From contig JALVAU010000047.1 of NCBI GenBank assembly GCA_027011025.1, positions 1-12,817 on the forward strand: a DNA stretch of 12,817 nt, written 5' to 3'. Under the pieces are notes generated by a model, which worked only from the letters and a program-made list of their open reading frames with translations, had not been told where the DNA came from and did not search any database. A program made the translations under genes and the position numbers. Source of the stretch: Campylobacteraceae bacterium (GTDB lineage Bacteria > Campylobacterota > Campylobacteria > Campylobacterales > Sulfurospirillaceae). Positions 1 to 7,311 of the stretch are shown here, piece after piece; within the stretch, counting starts at the first letter, position 1, and each line of letters begins with the position of its first letter.

Positions 1-3
1 CAG

Positions 4-9
4 TATAAT
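4..9 (+). promoter_or_regulatory. Candidate sigma-70 -10 box for the HIT gene
   Basis: A perfect TATAAT lies 44 bases before the HIT start codon. Transcription would begin near position 16 and give a leader of about 38 nt that includes the AAGGA ribosome binding site at 41-45. Any -35 or upstream element lies outside the window, so this rests on the -10 hexamer alone in AT-rich DNA. Confidence 0.4.
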
Positions 10-53
10 GATACTCAATAATTTACAATAAATAAATTTTAAGGACATAATGA

Positions 54-410
54 ATGACAATATTTAGCAAGATAATCAAAGGTGAAATACCTTGTAATAA
101 AGTACTTGAAAATGATAATTTTCTAGCTTTCCACGATATCAACCCAAAGGCTCCAATTCATATATTGATAATCCCAAAAGTAGAGGTAGAAAATTTCCAA
201 CAAGTCACACCCGAAATCATGGCTGGAATGACATCTTTTATACAAGAAGTCGCAACTCTACTAGGGCTCGATAAAAATGGGTACAGACTCATAACAAACA
301 ATGGACAAAATGGCGGACAAGAGGTAATGCATTTGCATTTTCACCTTCTAGGTGGTGCAAAACTATCATGGGGACACATGGCAGATAGCGACACTAAAAA
401 CTTTTTTTAG
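54..410 (+). CDS. HIT family (HINT-like) nucleotide hydrolase
   Basis: This 118-residue protein belongs to the histidine triad superfamily, HINT branch, whose members hydrolyse AMP-lysine and related purine nucleoside phosphoramidates in the cytoplasm. The diagnostic motif HLHFHLL is at residues 93-99; by analogy with HINT1, the middle His95 is the likely nucleophile. The conserved IHILIIPK (34-41, with His36) and GGAKLSWGHM (100-109, with Trp106) segments also fit, and the length is typical. The start at 54 is chosen because AAGGA at 41-45 is 8 bases upstream; an ATG at 50 is in another frame and stops after five codons. The gene is convergent with argH and separated from it by a hairpin. 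The family assignment is firm; the physiological substrate cannot be read from sequence. Confidence 0.93.
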   Translation: MTIFSKIIKGEIPCNKVLENDNFLAFHDINPKAPIHILIIPKVEVENFQQVTPEIMAGMTSFIQEVATLLGLDKNGYRLITNNGQNGGQEVMHLHFHLLGGAKLSWGHMADSDTKNFF

Positions 411-428
411 ACAAGAAGTGTCTATTAT

Positions 429-489
429 GGGCACCTCTGATAATCCTATACACTGATAGAACCCTGGTATAGGGTTATCAGAGGTGCCC
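429..489. repeat. 22-nt inverted repeat hairpin between convergent genes; also a dispersed repeat copy
   Basis: Arms 429-450 and 468-489 match at 21 of 22 positions. The exception is a T/G pair that would be a U.G wobble in RNA from the + strand. The loop is 17 nt. It lies between the 3' ends of the HIT gene and argH, where a bidirectional terminator is expected, but neither flank has a clear T-run, so intrinsic termination is not certain. An alternative fold pairs 453-457 with 477-481 and 460-465 with 471-476, competing with the long stem. The arm sequence, beginning GGGCACCT, recurs at 10159-10186, so this may be a dispersed intergenic repeat rather than a dedicated terminator. Confidence 0.75.
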
Positions 490-497
490 TTATGTGG

Positions 498-1883
498 TTA
501 GTCTCTCTTGTCTAGCCACTCTTCAAAATACTTTATCTGTTTTTTTGTTGAATTTACAGATGTGCCACCTTGTGAATCTCTTGCGTTCATAGAGTTATAG
601 AGTTTCAGTATATCAATAACATCTTCTTTGATTTTTGGCTCAAATTTTTTTAACTCTTGCAAATCTAATTCACTCATATCTTTTCCATTATCATCCGCAT
701 AACCAACTATTTCACCTGTTAACTTATAGGCATCTCTAAAGGTATATCCACACTTACTAGTAAGATAATCAGCCAAATCTGTAGCACTCAGATGACCTTT
801 TTTAGTAGCCTTCAACATCGCTTCTTTTTTAATACTCATAGTTTTTAGTGCTTCTGTAAGTATTTTTATAGATATAAGAGCTGTTTTAATACTATCAAAA
901 ACACCCTCTTTATCTTCTTGTGTATCTTTATTGTAAGCCAATGGAAGACCCTTCATGACAGTTAATAAAGATATCAGATTTCCATACACTCTGCCTGTCT
1001 TACCTCTTAGAAGTTCTGGAACATCTGGGTTTTTCTTTTGTGGCATTATTGAACTACTTGTGCTGTATTCATCACTAAGTTCAACAAAACCAAATTCACT
1101 GCTACTCCACAGAATAATCTCTTCAGAAAGTCTTGAAATGTGCATCATTAAAACAGAAATATTAAATAGTATTTCTAATGCAAAATCCCTATCACTAACC
1201 GTATCCAAACAGTTTACACTAACACTTGAGAATCCCAAGAGTTTTGCTTCATACTCTCTGTCTGTTTGATATGGCGTACCTGCAAGAGCAGCACAACCAA
1301 TCGGAGATATACTGTTTCTTTTCATAGAGTCTTCAAATCTTTGTATATCTCTTTTAAACATAGAACTATAAGCAAGCAGATGGTAAGAAAAATTTATAGG
1401 TTGAGCATGTTGTAGATGAGTCATACCGGGGAGCAAAGTATCTGTATGCTCTTTTTCTATCTCTAACAACACTTTCTCTAGTTCAAAAAGCAGATCAATT
1501 AACTCTGTGTTTTTTCTCAATACAAAAAGTCTAAAGTCTAAAGCAACTTGATCATTTCTGCTTCTAGCCGTATGCATTCTTTTTGCATCATCACCTATAA
1601 GTGTTGTTAATCTATTTTCTATAGACATATGTATATCTTCATCTTTTATATCAAAAATATATTCATCTGCCTCTATCTCTTTTTGTATTTTATTTAAACC
1701 ACTTATAATATTTGTTTTTGCATTTTCATCTATAATACCCTGCTTTAAAAGCATCTTTACATGAGCAATAGAGCCTTCAATATCCTCTAAATAGAGCTCT
1801 TTATCAAACATTATAGAGGCATTAAATTCATCCAGTATTTTTGCACTTGATTTTTTGATTTTTCCTGAGGCAACTTTTGACAT
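498..1883 (-). CDS. argH: Argininosuccinate lyase
   Basis: ArgH performs the last step of arginine synthesis, splitting argininosuccinate into arginine and fumarate in the cytoplasm. At 461 residues it has the normal length of the fumarase/aspartase superfamily. Visible motifs are TARSRNDQV (105-113), the [15 protein letters not shown] block near 153-162 (His156 corresponds to the histidine of the conserved THLQ motif), and the mobile signature loop [14 protein letters not shown] (277-290) that carries the catalytic serine. The start is supported by AAGGA about 6 bases upstream. It is the last gene of the oadG-oadA-oadB-pckA-argH series, 62 bp after pckA. The link to carbon metabolism genes is not obviously functional, although fumarate is a C4 acid. 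I recall the same argH-pckA-pycB neighbourhood in Campylobacter jejuni. Confidence 0.96.
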   Translation of the reverse strand: MSKVASGKIKKSSAKILDEFNASIMFDKELYLEDIEGSIAHVKMLLKQGIIDENAKTNIISGLNKIQKEIEADEYIFDIKDEDIHMSIENRLTTLIGDDAKRMHTARSRNDQVALDFRLFVLRKNTELIDLLFELEKVLLEIEKEHTDTLLPGMTHLQHAQPINFSYHLLAYSSMFKRDIQRFEDSMKRNSISPIGCAALAGTPYQTDREYEAKLLGFSSVSVNCLDTVSDRDFALEILFNISVLMMHISRLSEEIILWSSSEFGFVELSDEYSTSSSIMPQKKNPDVPELLRGKTGRVYGNLISLLTVMKGLPLAYNKDTQEDKEGVFDSIKTALISIKILTEALKTMSIKKEAMLKATKKGHLSATDLADYLTSKCGYTFRDAYKLTGEIVGYADDNGKDMSELDLQELKKFEPKIKEDVIDILKLYNSMNARDSQGGTSVNSTKKQIKYFEEWLDKRD

Positions 1884-1907
1884 TGCAATTCCTTACATGT
1901 AGAGAAT

Positions 1908-1928
1908 CAGGGAGAAAGTTTCCCCCTG
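1908..1928 (-). other. Small hairpin in the pckA-argH spacer
   Basis: A short imperfect inverted repeat (CAGGG at 1908-1912 with CCCTG at 1924-1928, extended by a few pairs across one mismatch) lies in the 62-bp gap before argH. No T-run follows it on the minus strand. It could slow polymerase or stabilise the upstream message; it is weak evidence of partial separation of argH from the operon. Confidence 0.3.
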
Positions 1929-1945
1929 CATATAGTAGTTAAATT

Positions 1946-3523
1946 TTAAAGTTTTGGACCAAACTCTGAAAAGTCTGAATCTTCTGTTATATACTTTTTA
2001 AAGTTCTCGATAAACATATTTGCCAGTTTTTGGCTTGTTTTATCATACTCTTCTTTATCTTCCCAACTATTTTTTGGATTTAATAGTTTAGTTTCGACTC
2101 CATCTAAACTCTTTGGAACGCTCAAATCAAAAATAGGAAGTTTTTCAAATTCACTCTTATTGATACTTCCATCCAAAATAGCACTTATACAAGCTCTTGT
2201 AGCTTTTATACTCATTCTGCTTCCAACACCGTAAGCGCCTCCGCTCCAACCTGTATTTACAAGAAAAACTTCTACGCCATGTCTGTCTATCTTTTCACCC
2301 AAAAGTTTTGCATACACTGTTGGATGTAGAGGTAAAAATGCCTCGCCAAAACAGGAACTAAATGTAGCAACAGGCTCTGTTATACCTCTCTCAGTTCCCG
2401 CTACTTTAGCAGTATATCCACTCATAAAATAGTACATAGCCTGCTCTTTTGTAAGCTTTGAAACAGGAGGTAAAACGCCAAAAGCATCAGCAGAGAGAAA
2501 AATGATCTTTTTAGGATGCCCTGCTTTTGAATCTTCTTTGTAATTTTCTATGAAATATATTGGATACGAAACCCTAGTATTTTCCGTCTTACTTCCATCA
2601 TCATAATCAACCACACCATTTTCATCAGCTACCACATTTTCCAAGAGTGCATCTCTTCTTATAGCATGAAATATCTCAGGTTCATTCTCTTCTTTTAGAT
2701 TTATACATTTTGCATAACAACCGCCCTCGAAATTAAAGATACCATTGTCATCCCAACCATGTTCATCATCACCTATAAGCTGTCTTTTTGGATCAGTTGA
2801 AAGAGTAGTTTTTCCTGTGCCGCTAAGTCCAAAAAACAGAGCAGCATCTCCATCTGCACCAACATTTGCGGAACAGTGCATGGATAGTTTGCCTTCTAAG
2901 GGCAACCAGTAATTCATCATAGAGAATACACCTTTTTTTATCTCTCCACCATACCATGTACCGCCGATTATAGCGATATTTTCTTCAACATTAAATATAA
3001 CAAAAACATCAGAATTCAGACCATGTTTTTTATAATCCTTATCAACAGTTTTGCAAGCAACATAAAGAGTGAAATCAGGTTTAAAATCCACCAAATCTTT
3101 CTCGTCCGGTCGAATAAACATATTTTTTACAAAGTGAGCCTGCCAAGCAACTTCAGCAACAACTCTTATGCTCTTTTTACTATCTGCACTTGCTCCGGCA
3201 TAAGCATCTTGGATATATAGGTCCTTATTTGAAAGCTGTTTTTTTGCAACCACAAAAAGTTCGTCAAAAACTTCCTTTGTTGTTGGTTGGTTTATTGCAC
3301 CCCAAGAGATATACTTCTGTGAAGGATCTTGTTTAACGAAATATTTATCTTTTGGACTTCTTCCTGTAAATACTCCTGTATCGACCATAAATGCACCACT
3401 ACTCGAAACTTTTCCTTCCTTATTTGCAACTTCATGATCAAAAAGTTCTTCATAACTCAAATTGTGATAAACCTTGCCTATATTTTCCAAGCCCAACTTT
3501 TCAATTCCATTAACCTTCAACAT
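1946..3523 (-). CDS. pckA: Phosphoenolpyruvate carboxykinase (ATP)
   Basis: This is the ATP-dependent PEP carboxykinase, which interconverts oxaloacetate + ATP with PEP + CO2 + ADP in the cytoplasm. It has 525 residues, about the usual length. Motifs in order: [12 protein letters not shown] (52-63) with substrate-binding Arg55; Lys197 and His216, matching the metal-ligand Lys and His of the E. coli enzyme; the P-loop [11 protein letters not shown] (232-242); the kinase-2 region [11 protein letters not shown] (251-261) with metal-binding Asp252/253; [11 protein letters not shown] (343-353); and [14 protein letters not shown] (424-437). These are ATP-type motifs, not the GTP-type family. An AAGG ribosome site lies about 5 bases before the start. 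It follows oadB by 11 bp, placing it in one message with the oxaloacetate decarboxylase genes, so enzymes making and using oxaloacetate are expressed together. Confidence 0.98.
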   Translation of the reverse strand: MLKVNGIEKLGLENIGKVYHNLSYEELFDHEVANKEGKVSSSGAFMVDTGVFTGRSPKDKYFVKQDPSQKYISWGAINQPTTKEVFDELFVVAKKQLSNKDLYIQDAYAGASADSKKSIRVVAEVAWQAHFVKNMFIRPDEKDLVDFKPDFTLYVACKTVDKDYKKHGLNSDVFVIFNVEENIAIIGGTWYGGEIKKGVFSMMNYWLPLEGKLSMHCSANVGADGDAALFFGLSGTGKTTLSTDPKRQLIGDDEHGWDDNGIFNFEGGCYAKCINLKEENEPEIFHAIRRDALLENVVADENGVVDYDDGSKTENTRVSYPIYFIENYKEDSKAGHPKKIIFLSADAFGVLPPVSKLTKEQAMYYFMSGYTAKVAGTERGITEPVATFSSCFGEAFLPLHPTVYAKLLGEKIDRHGVEVFLVNTGWSGGAYGVGSRMSIKATRACISAILDGSINKSEFEKLPIFDLSVPKSLDGVETKLLNPKNSWEDKEEYDKTSQKLANMFIENFKKYITEDSDFSEFGPKL

Positions 3524-3534
3524 AATATCCTTCT

Positions 3535-4866
3535 TTATTTAAATATCGATAACAATACACCGGCTGCTACGGCTGAGCCAATAACACCAGCAACATTTGG
3601 ACCCATGGCATGCATAAGTAGCATATTTGTAGGATCACTCTCCATTCCAACTTTATTTGATACACGAGCTGCCATAGGTACAGCACTGACTCCAGCTGAC
3701 CCGATAAGCGGATTTATCGGATCTTTGGAAAATTTATTCATCACTTTTGCCATCAAAACTCCAGCCATTGTTCCAATTGAAAATGCAACAAGTCCTAAAG
3801 CCAAAATTCCCAAAGTATCGGCAACCAAAAACTTTTCAGCTGCCAATTTTGAACCAACACCAAGCCCTAAAAATATAGTGACTATATTTATAAGTGCATT
3901 CTGCATTGTACCAGACAATCTATCAACAACGCCTGAAACCCTGGCAAAATTACCAAAAGTAAGCGCACCGATAAGAGGTGTAGATTCAGGTAAAATTAAA
4001 ATGGAAAGAATTAAAACAGTAAGTGGAAACATAAGTTTCTCTATCTTCCCAACATCTCTTAACTGCACCATCTTAATCTTTCTCTCCTCCTTGGTTGTAA
4101 ATAATCTCATAATTGGAGGCTGAATTATAGGTACTAATGCCATATAAGAGTATGCAGCAACAGCAATAGCCCCCATAAGATCCGGTGAAAGTTTTGAAGC
4201 CACAAATATAGATGTTGGACCATCTGCCCCACCTATGATAGATATAGCAGAAGCCTGCTTTAGTGTAAAATCAAAAAGCGGAGTATATTGAGAAAGCGCA
4301 ACTGCGCCGACAAGTGAGCCAAAGATACCAAACTGGGCAGCAGCTCCTAGAAGTGCTGTTTTCGGATTTGCGATAAGTGGTCCAAAATCCGTCATAGCGC
4401 CAACACCCATGAAGATAATAAGCGGAAATAACTCATTTTTTATACCTGCATCAAAAAGCGTACCTATAAAGCCATGGTGCCCTATGATATCTGCGAGCGG
4501 TATATTTGCAAGTAATCCTCCAAAAGCAATCGGCAAAAGCAATAAGGGTTCAAATCCTTTAGCAATAGCCAAGTAAAAAAGTAAAAATGTTATAAAAATC
4601 ATAATTATTCTACCCCAGCTTTGGGCAAATTTACTAAGTGGCTCTCCTAGCGCATTTGTAGCGCCATCTCGCGGATTTAAAAAGGCATAAATGCCTGTAG
4701 TTTTATAGAAATTACTAAACATAGCAGATATGCTTTTCACTTCATGCTGATTATCTTGAACAACTTTATGAGTTTGAACACTATTTTCACTACTACTTGC
4801 ATAGAGTGGATTGGCCAAGAAGCTAATCGCAAAAAATGTTAAAAACACAAAAATTAAATTTTTCAT
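3535..4866 (-). CDS. oadB: Na+-translocating decarboxylase beta subunit (oxaloacetate decarboxylase)
   Basis: OadB is the integral membrane subunit that decarboxylates carboxybiotin and couples this to Na+ export. The 443-residue protein is strongly hydrophobic. The conserved [15 protein letters not shown] (103-117), [15 protein letters not shown] (154-168), GGADGPTS (212-219) and [18 protein letters not shown] (385-402) segments are all present. Asp215, Tyr241, Asn385, Gly389, Ser394 and Arg401 correspond, with a constant +12 offset, to the Klebsiella residues I recall as important for Na+ translocation (D203, Y229, N373, G377, S382, R389), so a working pump is expected. The N-terminus is about 65 residues longer than the Klebsiella protein before FEPLLLLP; it begins with a signal-like segment (3-22) ending LYASS, then a polar stretch. 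AAGGA lies 8 bases before the start. Gaps to oadA and pckA are 11 bp each. Confidence 0.95.
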   Translation of the reverse strand: MKNLIFVFLTFFAISFLANPLYASSSENSVQTHKVVQDNQHEVKSISAMFSNFYKTTGIYAFLNPRDGATNALGEPLSKFAQSWGRIIMIFITFLLFYLAIAKGFEPLLLLPIAFGGLLANIPLADIIGHHGFIGTLFDAGIKNELFPLIIFMGVGAMTDFGPLIANPKTALLGAAAQFGIFGSLVGAVALSQYTPLFDFTLKQASAISIIGGADGPTSIFVASKLSPDLMGAIAVAAYSYMALVPIIQPPIMRLFTTKEERKIKMVQLRDVGKIEKLMFPLTVLILSILILPESTPLIGALTFGNFARVSGVVDRLSGTMQNALINIVTIFLGLGVGSKLAAEKFLVADTLGILALGLVAFSIGTMAGVLMAKVMNKFSKDPINPLIGSAGVSAVPMAARVSNKVGMESDPTNMLLMHAMGPNVAGVIGSAVAAGVLLSIFK

Positions 4867-4877
4867 ATTATCTGTCC

Positions 4878-6671
4878 TTACAATACGACTAATGCTTGAC
4901 CATCTTCTACATTGTCACCCTGTTTAACCAAAATGGAACTCACTACACCATCTTGGGGAGCTACTATCTCTATCTCCATTTTCATAGCCTCCAAAACTAA
5001 CAAAATATCTCCCTTTTTTACACTTTGCCCAACACTGCTTACAACTTTAAACACAACACCCGGAAGTGTAGCCTTGACTTCAAAACCACTTGAATTTTGT
5101 GGTGCGCTAGTTTGTGCAACAGGTGTGACTGATTTTACTTCAACACTCGCATCAAGTCCTTCGCTGACTTGAACATTGTATTTTTGACCGTTAACTACTA
5201 CCGTATATTCTCCATTACCTGTTGTTGCCACTTTTTTATTCCCCTCTTTTTTTGTTTCATTTTTATCAATTTTTCTTACATTTACCTTTGCTTCACCTTT
5301 GAGAAAAGCGATACCTTTCTCTTTGCAAGATGCCGCTATAAAGACATTTTCATCATTTATCTCTATATTTTCTTTCTCCAAAATACTTCTTACATGTGCA
5401 AGTGATTTTGTCTCATCTTTATCCGCAATATCTACTGCATTTTGGGTTGTTGGTTCAAGTTTTAATTGTTCTGAAGCCAAAGCGATAATATCTGCATCTG
5501 GAGTAGAAGGTGTATGTCCAAAGTAACCCAAAACCATCTTTCCATAACCTTCAGCTATCTTTTTCCATGGTCCAAACATCACATTATTAAATGCTTGCTG
5601 AAAATAGAACTGGCTTACTGGTGTAACGCTTGTTCCATATCCTCCCTTTTCTACTACCTCTCTCATCGCTTTTATAACTTCAGGAAATTTTCCTAAAATA
5701 TTATTGTCTCTCATCATCTGAGTATTTGCAGTCAACGCACCTCCTGGCATCGGAGAAAAAGGGATAAGAGGAGAGACTTGTGTTGCTTCTGGTGGCATAA
5801 AATAATCACTCAAACAATCTTTTAGAACTTCTTCATAAGTTAAAATCTTCTCTAACTCTAAACCACCTAAATCATAATCTTTACCTTTAGTAGCATGCAA
5901 AAGAGTCAAGATATCCGGCTGAGAAGTTCCACCGCTAACAGGACTCGCAGCCAAATCGATTCCATCAATTCCAGCTTCTAGGGCAGCCAAATAACAAGCT
6001 ACACTAACTCCGGCAGTTTCGTGTGTATGAAGTCTTACATGTACACCCTCAGGGAGAAGTTTTTTAGCCATTTTTATAGTTTCATAGACTTTTTGAGGAC
6101 TAGAAGTTCCGCTGGCATCTTTAAAACATATACTATCATAAGGTATGCCGGCATCCAATATGCTTCTAAGAGTTTTTTCATAAAAAGCTACATCATGTGC
6201 ACCAGTGCATCCCGGTGGTAAATCCATCATAGTAACAACTGCTTCATGTTTTAATCCATAGTGAGATATTCTTTCTCCACTGTACTTTAGATTTTCAACA
6301 TCATTTAATGCATCAAAATTTCTTATGGTTGTTGTTCCGTGTTTTTTAAACATCTTTGCATGCAAATCAATCAATTCACGACTTCCCGTATCTAGCATTA
6401 CCGTATTTACACCACGCGCTAAAGTTTGTAGATTTGCTTCTGGACCTGCAACTTCCCTAAATTTATCCATCATATCAAAAGCATTTTCATTAAGGTAGAA
6501 AAAGAGTGCTTGGAATCTAGCTCCCCCTCCAAACTCAAAATGAGTGATTCCTGCTTCTCTTGCTGCTGCAACTGCCGGCATAAAGTCTTCCATGAGGGCT
6601 CGCCCACCAAAAACTGACTGAAAACCATCTCTAAAGGTTGTATCCATTATGTCAATGTATTTTTTTGCCAT
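4878..6671 (-). CDS. oadA: Biotin-dependent carboxyltransferase: oxaloacetate decarboxylase alpha / pyruvate carboxylase subunit B
   Basis: The 597-residue protein has an N-terminal carboxyltransferase TIM barrel, a PycB/OadA-conserved middle region and a C-terminal biotinyl domain. Barrel motifs are [10 protein letters not shown] (10-19), CFKDASGT (182-189) with the active-site Lys184, LHTHETAG (214-221) with metal ligands His215 and His217, and PMPGGALT (307-314). The biotin site EAMKMEIE (561-568) has Lys564 33 residues from the end. Residues about 468-530 form a low-complexity linker with a [14 protein letters not shown] segment as in Na+-pump alpha subunits. With oadG 18 bp upstream and oadB 11 bp downstream, a Na+-pumping oxaloacetate decarboxylase is the natural reading. 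The close Campylobacter relative is PycB, which works with a separate PycA biotin carboxylase to make oxaloacetate; no pycA is in the window, so both roles remain open. Confidence 0.93.
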   Translation of the reverse strand: MAKKYIDIMDTTFRDGFQSVFGGRALMEDFMPAVAAAREAGITHFEFGGGARFQALFFYLNENAFDMMDKFREVAGPEANLQTLARGVNTVMLDTGSRELIDLHAKMFKKHGTTTIRNFDALNDVENLKYSGERISHYGLKHEAVVTMMDLPPGCTGAHDVAFYEKTLRSILDAGIPYDSICFKDASGTSSPQKVYETIKMAKKLLPEGVHVRLHTHETAGVSVACYLAALEAGIDGIDLAASPVSGGTSQPDILTLLHATKGKDYDLGGLELEKILTYEEVLKDCLSDYFMPPEATQVSPLIPFSPMPGGALTANTQMMRDNNILGKFPEVIKAMREVVEKGGYGTSVTPVSQFYFQQAFNNVMFGPWKKIAEGYGKMVLGYFGHTPSTPDADIIALASEQLKLEPTTQNAVDIADKDETKSLAHVRSILEKENIEINDENVFIAASCKEKGIAFLKGEAKVNVRKIDKNETKKEGNKKVATTGNGEYTVVVNGQKYNVQVSEGLDASVEVKSVTPVAQTSAPQNSSGFEVKATLPGVVFKVVSSVGQSVKKGDILLVLEAMKMEIEIVAPQDGVVSSILVKQGDNVEDGQALVVL

Positions 6672-6689
6672 TTTGTATCCCTATTTTAG

Positions 6690-6947
6690 TTAATTTTGTT
6701 TTTTAAATTCTTGAATTGAGGCTACGATAGCAGCCACCACAGCATCATTATCTTGAGTTGAATTAGATATTTTTGGAGCTTCTCTTTTTGTATATATAGG
6801 ACTTAATTTTTTTGTTGGAAAATATTTTTTGACTATCTTTGATATTATATTAAGTACAAATACCATTAATAATAGAAATAGATATACCGTAGTCATACCT
6901 AGAACCATAAACTTCAAACCCTCCACAACAAGATTGACATTATCCAT
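6690..6947 (-). CDS. oadG: Oxaloacetate decarboxylase gamma subunit
   Basis: This small 85-residue protein has one strong membrane helix at about residues 11-35, then a basic stretch and a C-terminal NDAVVAAIVASIQEF segment (67-81), which is the recognisable OadG ending. The gamma subunit holds the alpha and beta subunits together on the inner membrane. The start is supported by an unusually strong GGGAGGAG ribosome site about 5 bases upstream, stronger than the AAGGA sites of its neighbours. It is the first gene of the minus-strand operon, 18 bp before oadA. It contains no histidine, unlike the Klebsiella subunit, in which C-terminal histidines help bind Zn2+. Identification rests on size, topology, the C-terminal motif and position. 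Confidence 0.88.
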   Translation of the reverse strand: MDNVNLVVEGLKFMVLGMTTVYLFLLLMVFVLNIISKIVKKYFPTKKLSPIYTKREAPKISNSTQDNDAVVAAIVASIQEFKKQN

Positions 6948-6984
6948 GTTGTCTCCTCCCTATATAATCAGAGTAATTTGGAGT

Positions 6985-6990
6985 ATTTTA
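6985..6990 (-). promoter_or_regulatory. Candidate -10 box for the oadGAB-pckA-argH operon
   Basis: On the minus strand TAAAAT (in context GATAAAATAC) sits 38 bases before oadG and would give a leader of about 30 nt containing the strong ribosome site. No clear -35 is visible, which is common in Campylobacterota. The region is so AT-rich that other boxes are possible, and transcripts could also read through from the upstream oxidase gene across the foldback element. Confidence 0.27.
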
Positions 6991-7034
6991 TCATTTCTTT
7001 TATTAAATAAAACCAATAAAATAACTATAATTTT

Positions 7035-7067
7035 ATTACTCCACCAACTAAATACACCAATTTTTGA
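7035..7067 (+). repeat. Left terminal inverted repeat of the foldback element
   Basis: This 33-nt arm pairs with 7272-7304, with mismatches only at arm positions 23 and 27. It begins ATTACTCCACCAACTAAATA. The same sequence read outward on the opposite strand encodes VFSWWSN, as does the right arm. Confidence 0.85.
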
Positions 7068-7166
7068 AAAACAGAGACTTGGTGAGATGTGAACATAAAA
7101 ATTTGTAGGACTAGCAATAGCTAATTCAAGAATTTTTCTGTTTGCAGATTGCCAAGTATCTGTTTT
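7068..7166. repeat. Arm A: nested hairpin inside the foldback element
   Basis: Three stems share one axis: 7068-7082 with 7152-7166 (14 of 15 pairs), 7092-7103 with 7131-7142 (11 of 12), and TAGC 7112-7115 with GCTA 7120-7123 around an AATA loop. The internal loops are nearly symmetric (9/9 and 8/7 nt), as in a degenerated longer palindrome or a regularly bulged RNA hairpin. Arm A plus the adjoining 9-nt mini-hairpin (108 nt) is present only on the left side of the element. Confidence 0.7.
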
Positions 7167-7175
7167 CCCTTCGGG

Positions 7176-7271
7176 TGCTTTAGTTTTGCCCATATACTTC
7201 GTTAGATTTATTCAACTTAGCTACGGCTAAGTCTTCATAAATCTGCCTCGTCTATGAACAAAACTAAAACA
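7176..7271. repeat. Arm B: three-stem inverted repeat with a TACG loop
   Basis: The stems are 7176-7193 with 7254-7271 (15 of 18), AGATTTAT 7204-7211 with ATAAATCT 7237-7244 (8 of 8), and CTTAGC 7216-7221 with GCTAAG 7226-7231 closing a TACG tetraloop. Internal loops are 10/9 and 4/5 nt. Read as RNA from the + strand, the tip is C(UACG)G, a very stable UNCG-type tetraloop. Confidence 0.7.
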
Positions 7272-7304
7272 TCAAAAGTTGATGTATTTAGTTGGTGGAG
7301 TAAT
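7272..7304 (-). repeat. Right terminal inverted repeat of the foldback element
   Basis: This 33-nt arm is complementary to 7035-7067 at 31 of 33 positions. It lies just downstream of the oxidase stop codon (7314-7312). A further small palindrome, CATCAA / TTGATG at 7270-7284, overlaps its inner end and could form in place of the long stem. Confidence 0.85.
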
Positions 7305-7311
7305 GAGAAAA

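Larger units (their letters stand above)
7035..7304. mobile_element. 270-bp branched foldback element (MITE-like or structured RNA), unrecognised family
   Basis: This element fills most of the 364-bp gap between oadG and the oxidase gene. Outer arms 7035-7067 and 7272-7304 are inverted repeats matching at 31 of 33 positions. Inside are a hairpin arm A (7068-7166), a 9-nt mini-hairpin CCCTTCGGG (7167-7175), and arm B (7176-7271) built from three successive stems. Arms begin exactly where the outer stem ends, so the parts tile with no leftover bases at the junction. The right end is 7 bases past the oxidase stop codon. Weak similarity continues outside the arms (TAATTTT at 7028-7034, AAAATTA at 7308-7314). 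I see no transposase and no convincing target duplication. A 77-codon minus-strand frame (7193-6960) overlaps it but is not well supported as a gene. It might be mobile, an RNA, or a relic of either. Confidence 0.6.

Noticed and set aside
3329..4123. + strand 264-codon open frame
   Set aside because: It is antisense to the 5' end of pckA and the 3' half of oadB, both with full family motifs; its composition is that of a reverse-strand shadow.
6960..7193. Minus-strand 77-codon frame ending 12 bp before oadG
   Set aside because: Most of it is made of the foldback element, arm differences are all amino-acid changing, no ribosome site is clear before its ATG, and its hydrophobic tail is low-complexity AT-rich sequence. 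Kept only as a possibility in the findings.
7035..7304. CRISPR array or integron attC site
   Set aside because: There are no regularly spaced direct repeats, and the length and stem layout do not match attC core sites that I can recognise.
7035..7304. Intrinsic terminator of the oxidase gene
   Set aside because: The long stem is split by more than 200 nt and is not followed by a T-run on the minus strand; some termination may occur but it is not a standard terminator.
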